Positions 48,774 through 58,972 of a DNA stretch of 64,000 nucleotides are shown here, one piece after another. The position numbers were made by a program, and so were the translations under genes. The first letter of the stretch is position 1. Each line of letters begins with the position of its first letter. This DNA is from Membranipora membranacea (taxonomy: Eukaryota; Bryozoa; Gymnolaemata; Cheilostomatida; Membraniporidae), in NCBI GenBank assembly GCA_914767715.1, contig OU612066.1:14079001-14143000 (forward strand). The letters run 5' to 3'. The notes under the pieces are model-generated. The model was not told where the DNA came from, made no database searches, and worked only from the letters and a program-made list of their open reading frames with translations.

Positions 48774-51700
48774 TTAAGCCAAAGACACTTTCCTCACTTT
48801 TCCATCACAGCTTGGGAAAACCTCCTTTACTCTAGCCAAATAATGATTTGATTTCAATGCGTTTTGATCACATACAACAACTATATCATCGGGTCTTAAA
48901 TTTGGCGACGATTCAAACCACTTATACTGTCTGATGATTGTTGGTGCATACAACTCACACCATCGCTTCCAGAATACATTATAGACTGAACTAACTAAAC
49001 TAGATCTGTAACTATTAGTTTCATATAAATTACCTGGATTGCTAGTACCTGTCCTACCCAGTAGCAAGAGATTTGGTGTTAACACACTTATATCTGAATC
49101 ATGTCCACCACACCTACCTATTGGTCTTTCGTTCAACGTGTTAGACACTTGGTAACACACTGTATTGAACTCAGATGGAGAAAGACGATGGTTGCACATA
49201 GAAAAAGAAAAGCATCGTTTCGTTGACTTTATCAGCGCCTCAACTGCCCCCTGCCTCCATGGACTGTCTGCAGGACTGAGTGTCCAGGTCGTTCCGTTTT
49301 CTGTAGATGTCCGGTGAATCTCCGCCTTATCCATAGAACTCCATGCTTGACTGAGCTCCCGTTCTGCAGCTACCAATTGACTTCCAGGATCCGAGTATAT
49401 CTTAGCCGGCCAACCTCTAATACTAGTGAACCGTAGGAGTGCCAACATGAAGGAAGCAGTATCATATCCGTACACAGGCTCGATATGGACAGCCCGAGAA
49501 TACAGATCTGTGAAAATCACACCATAGGCCTTCTGTGATATTCTCTTTTGGACCTCTCCACGCACTAAGTATGGTCCAAATATATCCAGCATCACTCTGT
49601 TGAATGGGGGCGAAGGAGAGAGTCTTTCGGTGGGGAGATTTCCCATATGCTGCTGAATCAGCTTTACATCCCTCTTCTTACACATTTGGCACTCTCTCTT
49701 TACCGCGGAGGCTATCTTCGATCCTTGAGGTGTCCAGAAGAGCCATCTGAATCGAGCTAGAGTTGAATCACGACCACCATGTCCGCTTAGTATGTGAGCT
49801 TGTCTCATGAGCATACGTGTGTACGGGTGATTGGTAGGTAAAAGCACTTGGGCCCCATCTGTAGGATTTTGAGCCAGCGGATTGAAGGATGATAGCCGGC
49901 CTCCTAAGACCCACAAATCCTTGTCATTACGGACTGGTTTTAGTTGTTTGTACTGTTTCATTTCCCCTAAGTTTCGTTGGACATCTCTCAGTAGCAATAT
50001 CTTTGCATCTTGGAAGACTTGTGGATCTATATTCTCCATCTTACAACCTCCCTTAAATCTCCTACGACAGATATCCAATACGCGGGCTACTGTCCACAGT
50101 ACCTTCTTTGGGGAACTAAATGAGGAATAATCTACCAGATCCGAATTTTGGTTGATTTTAGTTTCAGCAGCATGTGTGGAGGCCTTCTCTCCTGGCAATG
50201 ACTCTGGGTTTACAACCTTAGACTTTATTGCCCAAGAGTCCATTGGTGTCTCAAGAAACTCAGGGCCTTTCCACCATCGGCTATCTTGATTTATCTCATG
50301 GAGATCTTTAGGTCTGGTTAAGTAGTCTGCGATGTTAGACTTTCCCTCTATCCAGTACCAACTGTCCATGTTGCCATTTGTTGCTGCCTGAATCTCACCC
50401 AATCGAACTCCTTCATATATTTTAAACCGAGTCGAGATTTTATGCAGCATACCTAGAACCGTTACAGAATCTACCAGGTGAATCACTTCCTCGAACCTCA
50501 CTCTCATTTCCTTTTCTATGACCTGGCGAATCCTCTTTGATACAACAGCTCCATTTAGCTCCATTTGAGGAGTTGAGATCTTCTTCATGGGGGCTATTCG
50601 ACTCTTTGCCATCACAAGCGTGCTCCAAAACTTTCCATTCTCCAGTTGCCACCTAACATAAGCCACAGCTCCGTATGCAACATCACTCCCATCCGAAAAT
50701 ATGATCAGCTTCGGATCGTTTGAGCTTGCATCGATGGGTTTCAGACATCGGTTGTAACGCAGTGATGAAACGTTCTCCATCTGATCAAAGAATAGCTTCC
50801 ATTTTATTTGAAGATCTGTACTCATTACTTCGTCCCATCCTAGCTTCTCTGACCATGTTTCTCGTAGATATATCTTGGCCCTTAGTGTAAAGGGGGAGAG
50901 TATTCCTAGTGGGTCGTAAATCTTCATCACACGCCCCAGTGCCCTTCTTCTTGTCAACCTGTCAGTTACCATAACTTCAGTGAAGAGCTGAGTTTGTTGA
51001 TCCATAGAATAAGTGATCTCATCACTCGCTGAAACCCATTCCACTCCTAATACTTTGGTTGTTGATGGGTTTGGTGCTTGGTTCGATACCATACGGAGAT
51101 CTGTCATTACCTCTGATTCACCACTGAGTAGCCAACCTTTGGTTTTGAATCCTGCCTTACCTAGAATTGTATCTGTGTCGGAAGCCAGCTTTACTGCAGT
51201 TGACTTATCCTCTACAGAATCAACTATATCATCAACGTATGTAGATCCTAATAGCAACTGAGCAACATCTGGATTAGTCTCCCTGAACATTGACGCAGTT
51301 TTGTATAGAGCCTCCGCACTGATAGCTCCTGCCGGCTTGTCCCCCATGTTGACCCTCATAATGACGTACACATCCGGTTCTCGGTCATCCATATTGCGCC
51401 ACAGGAACCTGTGACAGTGTTGTTCAATTTCTTCCACAAATATTGAATTGTACATTTTGCGTATGTCCGCAGCTATTCCTACATAGTTTTCCCTCCACCG
51501 CAGAAGAATGCCAAGAATGTTGTTGAGATAGGCATCTGGTCCTTTAGCCAGCATACCATTTAGAGAGAAACCTTTGAACTTTTGGGAAGAATTGAAGACA
51601 ATGCGCACTGGGGTACTCTTTGACTTGGGATTTTCAACCGCCAAGTGAGATATGTAGAAAAGCGGTCCTGTCCATTCTTCCATTTCCTTCTCGCTGAGTT

Positions 51701-54542
51701 TTCTAGCCACATTCCTGTCTATCATATCTTGAATCTGAGAATCATAGATTTTAGCCCACTCAGGATCCTTTTTTAGCCTTTTCTCTGTGTTTCGGAGTGT
51801 AGCGAGAGCAGATCCATAGTTATCCGGTAATGTAGAGGGGTCCTCGATCCATGGGTATTTAGTCACCCATCTTTGACCTTCCTTATCATAAATCAGATTA
51901 CTTCTGATCACATCAAGCTCTTGCTGTTCCTGAAAGGAGTATGTGTGTCCTACTGTGGGGCACTTGCCACACTTACAGGCACCACACTTTGGCAAAACTT
52001 CTAATCCTAGTTGTTCTCCTTCTATGAATGGTGCAACAACTTTGTTCAGTACTATATCACCAACTTTCTTTCTGGTATCCACTCGAGTTTCAGCTACATT
52101 GACTATTGCTTTGATGTGATTAGATACGACTGTGCCTTCACAAAGGGCTGGGTGTGTTCCTTGTATGCAAAATCCCAACTTTCCTTCGAATATGCCTAAG
52201 TCCTCTCCACATCTTGCTACCTCCTTCTTCGGATGGGCTCCTAAATGGTTTATACCCACCAGTATGTCCACTTGAGAATTCCTACGCTCCAACAGTTTCA
52301 CGTTGAATAGAGGAAAGAGTTGTTGTATCACTTCCATGTCCAACCGCCTAACAGGTCCCGTTAGCGTTTCCATTCCAAATGCTTCCAGTGTGTAAGTCTT
52401 CTTTTCTGTAGTAAGCAGATCTACCTCGTACAAGTTGGTCTGAAATTGCTTCACACTACCTCCCATAGTTGTAACATCAAGAGTCACTGGTCTGATTTTC
52501 CTAGCTTTCAGACGTTTGACAGCATCATTTAGTATGTATGTTGTATTTGAGCCGCCGTCATAGAAGAGTGTAGCCTCCTGAGGACAGCGAGCGCTCCTTA
52601 CATGGTTGATGGCGAAAACAGACTTTTGTCGACTATCGGCAGCGTTACAATCCGAGGTTGTGATTTGATTTGCAATACTTGCTTTATTCTGTACAGACTT
52701 GCATAAAAGTACATGATGATTCGTGAATCCACATAGAGAGCATTTATCATTTACTTTACATGAGTGACGAGAATGATTACCAAAGCATCGGAAACACACT
52801 CTAGCTCCTTTCAATACATCAAATTTAACTCGTCTCTCAAGCTTGACAAAATCAGGACAGTTTGCCGTAACGTGACCAACCTTCGTATCATTATGAATCA
52901 CACATTGATATTCATTACTAGTACACATTGTATCAGACTTGATATGAGACGATTCAGAATCAGAGTTATCACTTGTATCTAATACAGTGCTACACTTTAG
53001 TAATGATGATGATGAATCACACTGGAATGATTTACCGCTACTACTACTGGACTTGATAGATTTCCGGGCACTCTCCCTGTAAGCAGTGTCTCGCTCACTT
53101 TCAATAAATCGCATGAACTCAGGGAAAGGATGGATTTTATCTTCTACCATTAGCACTCTATAAGCCTTTAACCAATCTCGCTTTACAGTGATGGGTAATA
53201 AATCAGCTAAGTTATCAACAGTTGGTAAGGTAATGGATGAAAGCTGGTCCAATGCACCAAGCTGGCTATACACCACTTCGATAGCATTCACTAATTTGAC
53301 TAACGCTGCATAATCACCTTCTTTTACTGGTTTTAGCTTTTCTAGTTGATAATGTGCATGTTGAACACCCTGACTAACATCACTGTACACAAGATCAAGT
53401 TTATGCCACATATTAGTATACGCATCAGGTTGATTTGCTGTTATTGATTCCACTATCCTATACGCCTCATCTTTTAAACATTGCTTTAAAGCATAAGCTC
53501 GGTCTACATCATTATCTATTTCCTCAGCCCCATACCTGCACCATATAGCTTTGAATTCAGCCCATTTCAAGCGGTCACCGTTAAATGTGGGTAGAGGGGA
53601 TTCCTTAAATCTAGATTTCCTATGTGAACACGAACTGGATCTGTGACCATCACTACTACTACTATGCACATTGGTATGACCTAACTGGGTGGAGCTAAGA
53701 GGAAGTGTGTTGTGTCGAGTTTGGTTATTGTACACCGATACTATAGAAAAGTGTGATAGATTGCCAGCTGCCCGCCCCCCAGAGGACCCCGCAACAGCGC
53801 CGATAACGCCACCGTTCACAGCACTATGGGAAAGCCCAGCATGACTAGATTGAACAGCTATTGGACCTCGCGTTGGCCCTTGCTGCTGCGATAGTTGATT
53901 TGAGTTGGCATTTCGCGCAGAGACAATACTTGGAGTCTCAAAAATATCAGACACTGGGTTAGCCAAATTATTTGGCTTGGGCACTCTGCACTGAATTTCT
54001 AGTAACAGTGATCCTAACTTAGAAATCAGATTTTCAAAATCAGATGTATAATCAGTTATTGACAGAAATGATTGTTGACATGAGACTAAAGCATTCTCTG
54101 CATACAAGATTACAGGATTGATATTATATGAATGCTCAACTGGGAACTGGATGGCTTCCAGTTTATCGATAGCGGTACGAGCTGAATTCAGAGCGAGTTG
54201 AGCCTTTTGGTTAGCCTGAGCGAGAGATTGTTGAGATTTATATTTACTGTATGTAGACGTAGATTGATCATACATGTCGGTTAAAGAGCTGAGATATTGC
54301 TCTAAGTTGAGACCGTTGACAATAGCATAAGAATCAAACTGATCGTCGGAAGTAACAAGCTCAGCATACTCGGTATGGCAGTAGAAGAACTCATTGTATG
54401 CCTCAGTAAGATTAGCATAGGCAGCAGATACATCGTTGTCGCTTTTAATAGCACCAGTGAAATGATTATTGTACAATGTCACCTTGGATTTGAGAAGCTT
54501 GCGCTTAGTCTTGAGATCTTTGATGGTAGCTTCGATCTCCAT
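48774..54542 (-). CDS. gag-pol: Gag-Pol polyprotein of a BEL/Pao retrotransposon
   Basis: A 1922-residue frame encoding the capsid and replication enzymes of the element. Residues 1-200 are helical-looking and 200-310 Ser/Gly/Asn-rich. A DUF1759-like Gag region spans about 317-400. Zinc-binding clusters follow: C547/H550/H557/C562, C583/C586/H590/C595 and a classic CX2CX4HX4C at 601-614. The protease has DGGS at 662-665 and an ILVGIN segment near 760. Reverse transcriptase spans about 930-1140, with Asp1026 and YVDD at 1102-1105. RNase H residues are Asp1284, Glu1328 and Asp1358. Integrase has an HHCC finger (H1583, H1588, C1618, C1621) and catalytic Asp1653, Asp1718 and Glu1768. A DUF5641-like tail starts near 1855. 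The start is the first ATG after an in-frame TAG 24 bases upstream. DGGS in place of the common DSGS or DTGS is a noted variation. All catalytic residues expected are present; the C-terminus looks cut short by the TAA. Confidence 0.95.
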   Translation of the reverse strand: MEIEATIKDLKTKRKLLKSKVTLYNNHFTGAIKSDNDVSAAYANLTEAYNEFFYCHTEYAELVTSDDQFDSYAIVNGLNLEQYLSSLTDMYDQSTSTYSKYKSQQSLAQANQKAQLALNSARTAIDKLEAIQFPVEHSYNINPVILYAENALVSCQQSFLSITDYTSDFENLISKLGSLLLEIQCRVPKPNNLANPVSDIFETPSIVSARNANSNQLSQQQGPTRGPIAVQSSHAGLSHSAVNGGVIGAVAGSSGGRAAGNLSHFSIVSVYNNQTRHNTLPLSSTQLGHTNVHSSSSDGHRSSSCSHRKSRFKESPLPTFNGDRLKWAEFKAIWCRYGAEEIDNDVDRAYALKQCLKDEAYRIVESITANQPDAYTNMWHKLDLVYSDVSQGVQHAHYQLEKLKPVKEGDYAALVKLVNAIEVVYSQLGALDQLSSITLPTVDNLADLLPITVKRDWLKAYRVLMVEDKIHPFPEFMRFIESERDTAYRESARKSIKSSSSSGKSFQCDSSSSLLKCSTVLDTSDNSDSESSHIKSDTMCTSNEYQCVIHNDTKVGHVTANCPDFVKLERRVKFDVLKGARVCFRCFGNHSRHSCKVNDKCSLCGFTNHHVLLCKSVQNKASIANQITTSDCNAADSRQKSVFAINHVRSARCPQEATLFYDGGSNTTYILNDAVKRLKARKIRPVTLDVTTMGGSVKQFQTNLYEVDLLTTEKKTYTLEAFGMETLTGPVRRLDMEVIQQLFPLFNVKLLERRNSQVDILVGINHLGAHPKKEVARCGEDLGIFEGKLGFCIQGTHPALCEGTVVSNHIKAIVNVAETRVDTRKKVGDIVLNKVVAPFIEGEQLGLEVLPKCGACKCGKCPTVGHTYSFQEQQELDVIRSNLIYDKEGQRWVTKYPWIEDPSTLPDNYGSALATLRNTEKRLKKDPEWAKIYDSQIQDMIDRNVARKLSEKEMEEWTGPLFYISHLAVENPKSKSTPVRIVFNSSQKFKGFSLNGMLAKGPDAYLNNILGILLRWRENYVGIAADIRKMYNSIFVEEIEQHCHRFLWRNMDDREPDVYVIMRVNMGDKPAGAISAEALYKTASMFRETNPDVAQLLLGSTYVDDIVDSVEDKSTAVKLASDTDTILGKAGFKTKGWLLSGESEVMTDLRMVSNQAPNPSTTKVLGVEWVSASDEITYSMDQQTQLFTEVMVTDRLTRRRALGRVMKIYDPLGILSPFTLRAKIYLRETWSEKLGWDEVMSTDLQIKWKLFFDQMENVSSLRYNRCLKPIDASSNDPKLIIFSDGSDVAYGAVAYVRWQLENGKFWSTLVMAKSRIAPMKKISTPQMELNGAVVSKRIRQVIEKEMRVRFEEVIHLVDSVTVLGMLHKISTRFKIYEGVRLGEIQAATNGNMDSWYWIEGKSNIADYLTRPKDLHEINQDSRWWKGPEFLETPMDSWAIKSKVVNPESLPGEKASTHAAETKINQNSDLVDYSSFSSPKKVLWTVARVLDICRRRFKGGCKMENIDPQVFQDAKILLLRDVQRNLGEMKQYKQLKPVRNDKDLWVLGGRLSSFNPLAQNPTDGAQVLLPTNHPYTRMLMRQAHILSGHGGRDSTLARFRWLFWTPQGSKIASAVKRECQMCKKRDVKLIQQHMGNLPTERLSPSPPFNRVMLDIFGPYLVRGEVQKRISQKAYGVIFTDLYSRAVHIEPVYGYDTASFMLALLRFTSIRGWPAKIYSDPGSQLVAAERELSQAWSSMDKAEIHRTSTENGTTWTLSPADSPWRQGAVEALIKSTKRCFSFSMCNHRLSPSEFNTVCYQVSNTLNERPIGRCGGHDSDISVLTPNLLLLGRTGTSNPGNLYETNSYRSSLVSSVYNVFWKRWCELYAPTIIRQYKWFESSPNLRPDDIVVVCDQNALKSNHYLARVKEVFPSCDGKVRKVSLA

Positions 54543-54593
54543 GTCTGAGTATGGCTGGATATACTACTCCAGCATCCGTCAATAATTTGTTAC
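54543..54593 (-). other. Retrotransposon leader / expected primer-binding region
   Basis: Only 51 bases separate the 5' LTR from the Gag-Pol ATG. A tRNA primer-binding site normally starts with TGG within a few bases of the LTR. Here the sense strand begins GTAACAAATTATTGACGG, and the first TGG is about 20 bases in, within CTGGAGTAGTATATCCAG, which can fold into a short stem-loop (CTGGA/TCCAG). In-frame TGA and TAG codons lie upstream of the ATG and fix the start. I cannot assign a primer tRNA. Confidence 0.5.
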
Positions 54594-55282
54594 TGTTGCA
54601 GGATAGGTCTTGTCGTAAAAGTTAACTGATTGTATTGATATCGTAACCTGTATAAAAATGACAATTGTTATGATAAGATTCTATAAACGTTCAAAATTAT
54701 ACGATATTACATAAACAGAGCAGGTTTGGCATAAAACAATCATTATAATATAATCAAAAACGGTTAATATGAACTTACAAATTATGACCTTATGAGACTC
54801 TAACCCTGCAGATTTGGGTGTATGTTAGCTGTGCGGTGTGATGAGCGAGTGATGGTTGTGCTCTCTATAAAAATAAACCTGATAAGATAGGTGTTGAACC
54901 ATTTTCCTAGTCTTCATTACACATTGCAAATTACAATAAAGAGGATAATTATTTTGACAATCAAACAGTTCATAAGTCAGTCAAAACAAAGGAATCTAAT
55001 TGAATGCTGAAATATATTAATCAATGATGATCTTTACTTACAATAATATTGAGTGTGTATAGCATAATAGTCTCATCTCGTAATCAGATAGATATATTCC
55101 ATTATGAATAGGTAGATTGTAAAATGGTGAGACAAAATAAAACACCTCACAGCTCTCTGATGGTTGAACATACACTCTTGACCAGTTGTAATTATACTTG
55201 CTCAGTAAAAGCACAAAAGCTTTGAGTTACATTAGTCACAACTTGTAACAGGATTTGATAGCCAAGTAATTATCCGAATACA
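54594..55282 (-). repeat. 5' LTR of the BEL/Pao element (689 bp)
   Basis: It begins TG and ends CA on either strand, with TGT...ACA inverted ends. It reads identical to the left LTR over all 689 bases by eye. Being upstream of Gag-Pol on the minus strand, it should hold the promoter. No convincing TATA box or AATAAA was found in the sense direction. Two GTAAGT sequences on the sense strand (55036-55041 and 54773-54778) resemble 5' splice sites. The antisense (plus) strand instead has TATAAAAATA at 54866-54875 and AATAAA at 54935-54940. Confidence 0.95.
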
Positions 55283-55287
55283 AGGGT
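55283..55287. other. Target-site duplication, right copy (AGGGT)
   Basis: Exact match to 47740-47744. Removing the element and one copy restores an unbroken satellite monomer, which confirms both the LTR boundaries and that the element integrated by its own integrase into an existing array. Confidence 0.95.
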
Positions 55288-58200
55288 ATCATGCTTTTTT
55301 TTCGGCCAGATGAAAAAATAGATTTGCTTTTAACTAACCTCATAAGGAGGAGCAACTCCTGCTCATCTCGAATCTGCAGACCGTTTGGCTCTGCGGCTTT
55401 TCGTTCTCAATCAGCGTCCGTTTTAATTAGGGCCACTATTGCTATTAAAAAACATGCCAAACGGCAGCATCGAAAAATTAAATCTCTGTTGGATTCTTAT
55501 CAAACTCCGACCAGTTCAAGCTCTTATTGCCCTCATTCAACACGCCGAATATTGGAATCGTCGGATTAACAGGGGGGTCTCAACGCTGACTTGAAAATCC
55601 AAAAATTATACCAAGGGAGGGTATCATGCTTTTTTTTCGGCCAGATGAAAATATAGATTTGCTTCTAACTAACCTCACAAGGAGGAGCAACTCCTGCTCA
55701 TCTCGAATCTGCAGACCGTTTGGCTCTGCGGCTTTTCGTTCTCCGTCAGCGTCCGTTTTAATTAGGGCCACTATTGCTATTAAAAAACATGCCAAACGGC
55801 AGCATCGAAAAATTAAATCTCTGTTGGATTCTTATCAAACTCCGACCAGTTCAAGCTCTTATTGCCCTCATTCAACACGCCGAATATTGGAATCCTCGGA
55901 TTAACAGGGGGGTCTCAACGCTGACTTGAAAATCCAAAAATTATACCAAGGGAGGGTATCATGCTTTTTTTTCGGCCAGATCAAAAAATAGATTTGCTTC
56001 TAACTAACCTCATAAGGAGGAGCAACTCCTGCTCATCTCGAATCTGCAGACCGTTTGGCTCTGCGGCTTTTCGTTCTCCGTCAGCGTCCGTTTTAATTAG
56101 GGCTACTTTTGCTATAAAAAACATGCCAAACGGCAGCATCGAAAAATTAAATCTCTGTTGGATTCTTTTCAAACTCCGACCAGTTCAAGCTCTTATTGCC
56201 CTCATTCAACACGCCGAATATTGGAATCCTTGGATTAACAGGGGGGTCACAGCGCTGACTTGAAAATCCAAAACTTATACCAAGGGAGGGTATCATGTTT
56301 TTTTTTCGGCCAGATCAAAAAATAGATTTGCTTCTAACTAACCTCATAAGGAGAAGCAACTCCTGTTCATCTCGAATCTGCAGACCGTTTGGCTCTGCGG
56401 CTTTTCGTTCTCCGTCAGCGTCCGTTTTAATTAGGGCCACTTTTGCTATAAAAAAACATGTCAAACGGCAGCATCGAAAATTAAATCTCTGTTGGATTCT
56501 TATCAAACTCCGACCAGTTCAAGCTCTTATTGCTCTCATTCAACATGCCGAATATTGGAATCCTCGGATTAACAGGGGGGTCACAACGCTGACTTGAAAA
56601 TCCAAAAATTATACCAAGGGAGGGTATCATGCCTTTTTTTCGGCCAGATCAAAAAATAGATTTGCTTCTAACTAACCTCATAAGGAGGAGCAACTCCTGC
56701 TCATCTCGAATCTGCAGACCGTTTGGCTCTGCGGCTTTTTGTTCTCCGTCAGCGTCCGTTTTAATTAGGGCCACTTTCGCTATAAACAAACAAGCCAAAC
56801 GGCAGCATCGAAAAATTAAATCTCTAATGGATTCTTATCAAACTCCGACCAGTTCAAGCTCTTATTGCCCTCATTCAACACGCCGAATATTGGAATCCTC
56901 GGATTAACAGGGGGGTCACAACGCTGACTTGAAAATCCAAAAATTATACCAAGGGAGGGTATCATGCTTTTTTTTCGGCCAGATCAAAAAACAGATTTGC
57001 TTCTACCTAACCTCATAAGGAGGAGCAACTCCTGCTCATCTCGAATCTGCAGACCGTTTGGCTCTGCGGCTTTTCGTTCTCCGTCAGCGTCCGTTTTGAT
57101 TAGGGCCACTTTTGCTATAAAAAACATGCCAAACGGCAGCATCGAAAAATTAAATCTCTGTTGGATTCTTATCAAACTCCGACCAGTTCAAGCTCTTATT
57201 GCCCTCATTCAACACGCCGAATATTGGAATCCTCCGATTAACAGGGGGGTCAGAGCGCTGAATTGAAAATCCAAAACTTATACCAAGGGAGGGTATCATG
57301 CTTTTTTTTCGGCCAGATCAAGAAATAGATTTGCTTCTAACTAACCTCATAAGGAGGAGCAACTCCTGCTCATCTCGAAATTGCAGACCGTTTGGCTCTG
57401 CGGCTTTTCGTTCTCCGTCAGCGTCCGTTTTAATTAGGGCCACTATTGCTATTAAAAAACATGCCAAACGGCAGCATCGAAAAATTAAATCTCTGTTGGA
57501 TTCTTATCAAACTCCGACCAGTTCAAGCTCTTATTCCCCTCATTCAACACGCCGAATATTGGAATCCTCGGATTAACAAGGGGGTCTCAACGCTGACTTG
57601 AAAATCCAAAAATTATACCAAGGGAGGGTATCATGCTTTTTTTTCGGCCAGATCAAAAAATAGATTTGCTTCTAACTAACCTCATAAGGAGGAGCAACTC
57701 CTGCTCATCTCGAAATTGCAGACCGTTTGGCTCAGCGGCTTTTCGTTCTCCGTCAGCGTCCATTTTAATTAGGGCCACTTTTGCTATAAAAAAACATGCC
57801 AAACGGCAGCATCGAAAAACTAAATCTCTGTTGGATTCTTATCAAACTCCGACCAGTTCAAGCTCTTATTGCCCTCATTCAACACGCCGAATATTGGAAT
57901 CCTCGGATTAACAGGGGGGTCACAACGCTGACATGAAAATCCAAAAATTATACCAAGGGAGGGTATCATGCTTTTTTTTCGGCCAGATCAAAAAATAGAT
58001 TTGCTTCTAACTAACCTCATAAGGAGGAGCAACTCCTGCTCATCTCGAATCTGCTGACCGTTTGGCTCTGCGGCTTTTCGTTCTCCGTCAGCGTCCGTTT
58101 TAATTAGGGCCACTTTTGCTATAAAAAAACATGCCAAACGGCAGCATCGAAAAATTAAATCTCTGTTGGATTCTTATCAAACTCCGACCAGTTCAAGCTC

Positions 58201-58972
58201 TTATTGCCCTCATTCAACACGCCGAATATTGGAATCTTCGGCTTAACAGGGGGGTCACAGCGTTGACTTGAAAATCCAAAACTTATACCAAGGGAGGGTA
58301 TCATGCTTTTTTTTCGGCCAGATCAAAAAATAGATTTGCTTCTAACTAACCTCATAAGGAGGAGCAACTCCTGCTCATCTCGAATCTGCAGACCGTTTGG
58401 CTCTGCAGCTTTTCGTTCTCCGTCAGCGTCCGTTTTAATTAGGGCCACTTTTGCTATGAAAAAACATGCCAAACGGCAGCATCGAAAAATTAAATCTCTG
58501 TTGGATTCTTATCAAACTCCGACCAGTTCAAGCTCTTATTGCCCTCATTGAACACGCCGAATATTGGAATCCTCGGATTAACAGGGGGGTCACAACGCTG
58601 ACATGAAAATCCAAAGATTATACCAACGGAGAGTATCATGCTTTTTTTTCGGCCAGATCAAAAAATAGATTTGCTTCTAACTAACCTCATAAGGAGAAGC
58701 AACTCCTGGTCATCTCGAATCTGCTGACGGTTTGGCTCTGCGGCTTTTTGTTCTCCGTCAGCGTCCGTTTTAATTAGGGCCACTTTTGCTATAAAAAAAC
58801 ATGCCAAACGGCAGCATCGAAAAATTAAATCTCTGTTGGATTCTTATCAAACTCCGACCAGTTCAAGCTCTTATTGCCCTCATTCAACACGCCGAATATT
58901 GGAATCCTCGTCTTAACAAGGGGGTCACAGCGTTGACTTGAAAATCCAAAACTTATACCAAGGGAGGGTATC
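55283..58972 (+). repeat. Right array, first block (eleven monomers)
   Basis: Monomers 55291-58638. The first (AGATGAAAAAATAG, CGTTCTCAATCAGCG, CACTATTGCTATTAAAAAAC) is the counterpart of 22304. 55961 and 56295 match 22639 and 22973. 56629 and 56964 match 25315 and 25650. 57298 combines the start of the 25984 type (AGATCAAGAAATAG) with the CACTATTGC of 23307. 57633 matches 23642. 57968-58638 match 28998-29668. The block is a shortened mosaic of 22.3-30 kb. Confidence 0.8.

Larger units (their letters stand above)
47745..55282 (-). mobile_element. BEL/Pao LTR retrotransposon, full length (7538 bp)
   Basis: A complete element on the minus strand: 5' LTR at the right, a 51-bp leader, one Gag-Pol frame, a 340-bp 3' region and the 3' LTR at the left. 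Family assignment rests on the single fused Gag-Pol frame, a DUF1759-like Gag, the YVDD reverse-transcriptase motif, and the order protease, reverse transcriptase, RNase H, integrase, followed by a DUF5641-like tail, a combination characteristic of BEL/Pao. Two identical LTRs and a perfect target-site duplication indicate a recent insertion. No envelope-like gene is recognised. The stop at 48774 appears premature, so this copy may be defective or may rely on stop readthrough. Confidence 0.95.

Noticed and set aside
49882-52982. Short frames overlapping Gag-Pol (plus strand 49882-50130, 51013-51261, 52011-52199, 52764-52982; minus strand 50440-50652)
   Set aside because: They are other-frame shadows of the long Gag-Pol frame, without motifs.
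47745-55282. Plus-strand orientation of the retrotransposon, suggested by the plus-strand TATA/AATAAA and GGAGGGG next to the left LTR
   Set aside because: The 1922-codon Gag-Pol frame with all domains in order is on the minus strand, which fixes the orientation. The plus-strand motifs are reported only as oddities.
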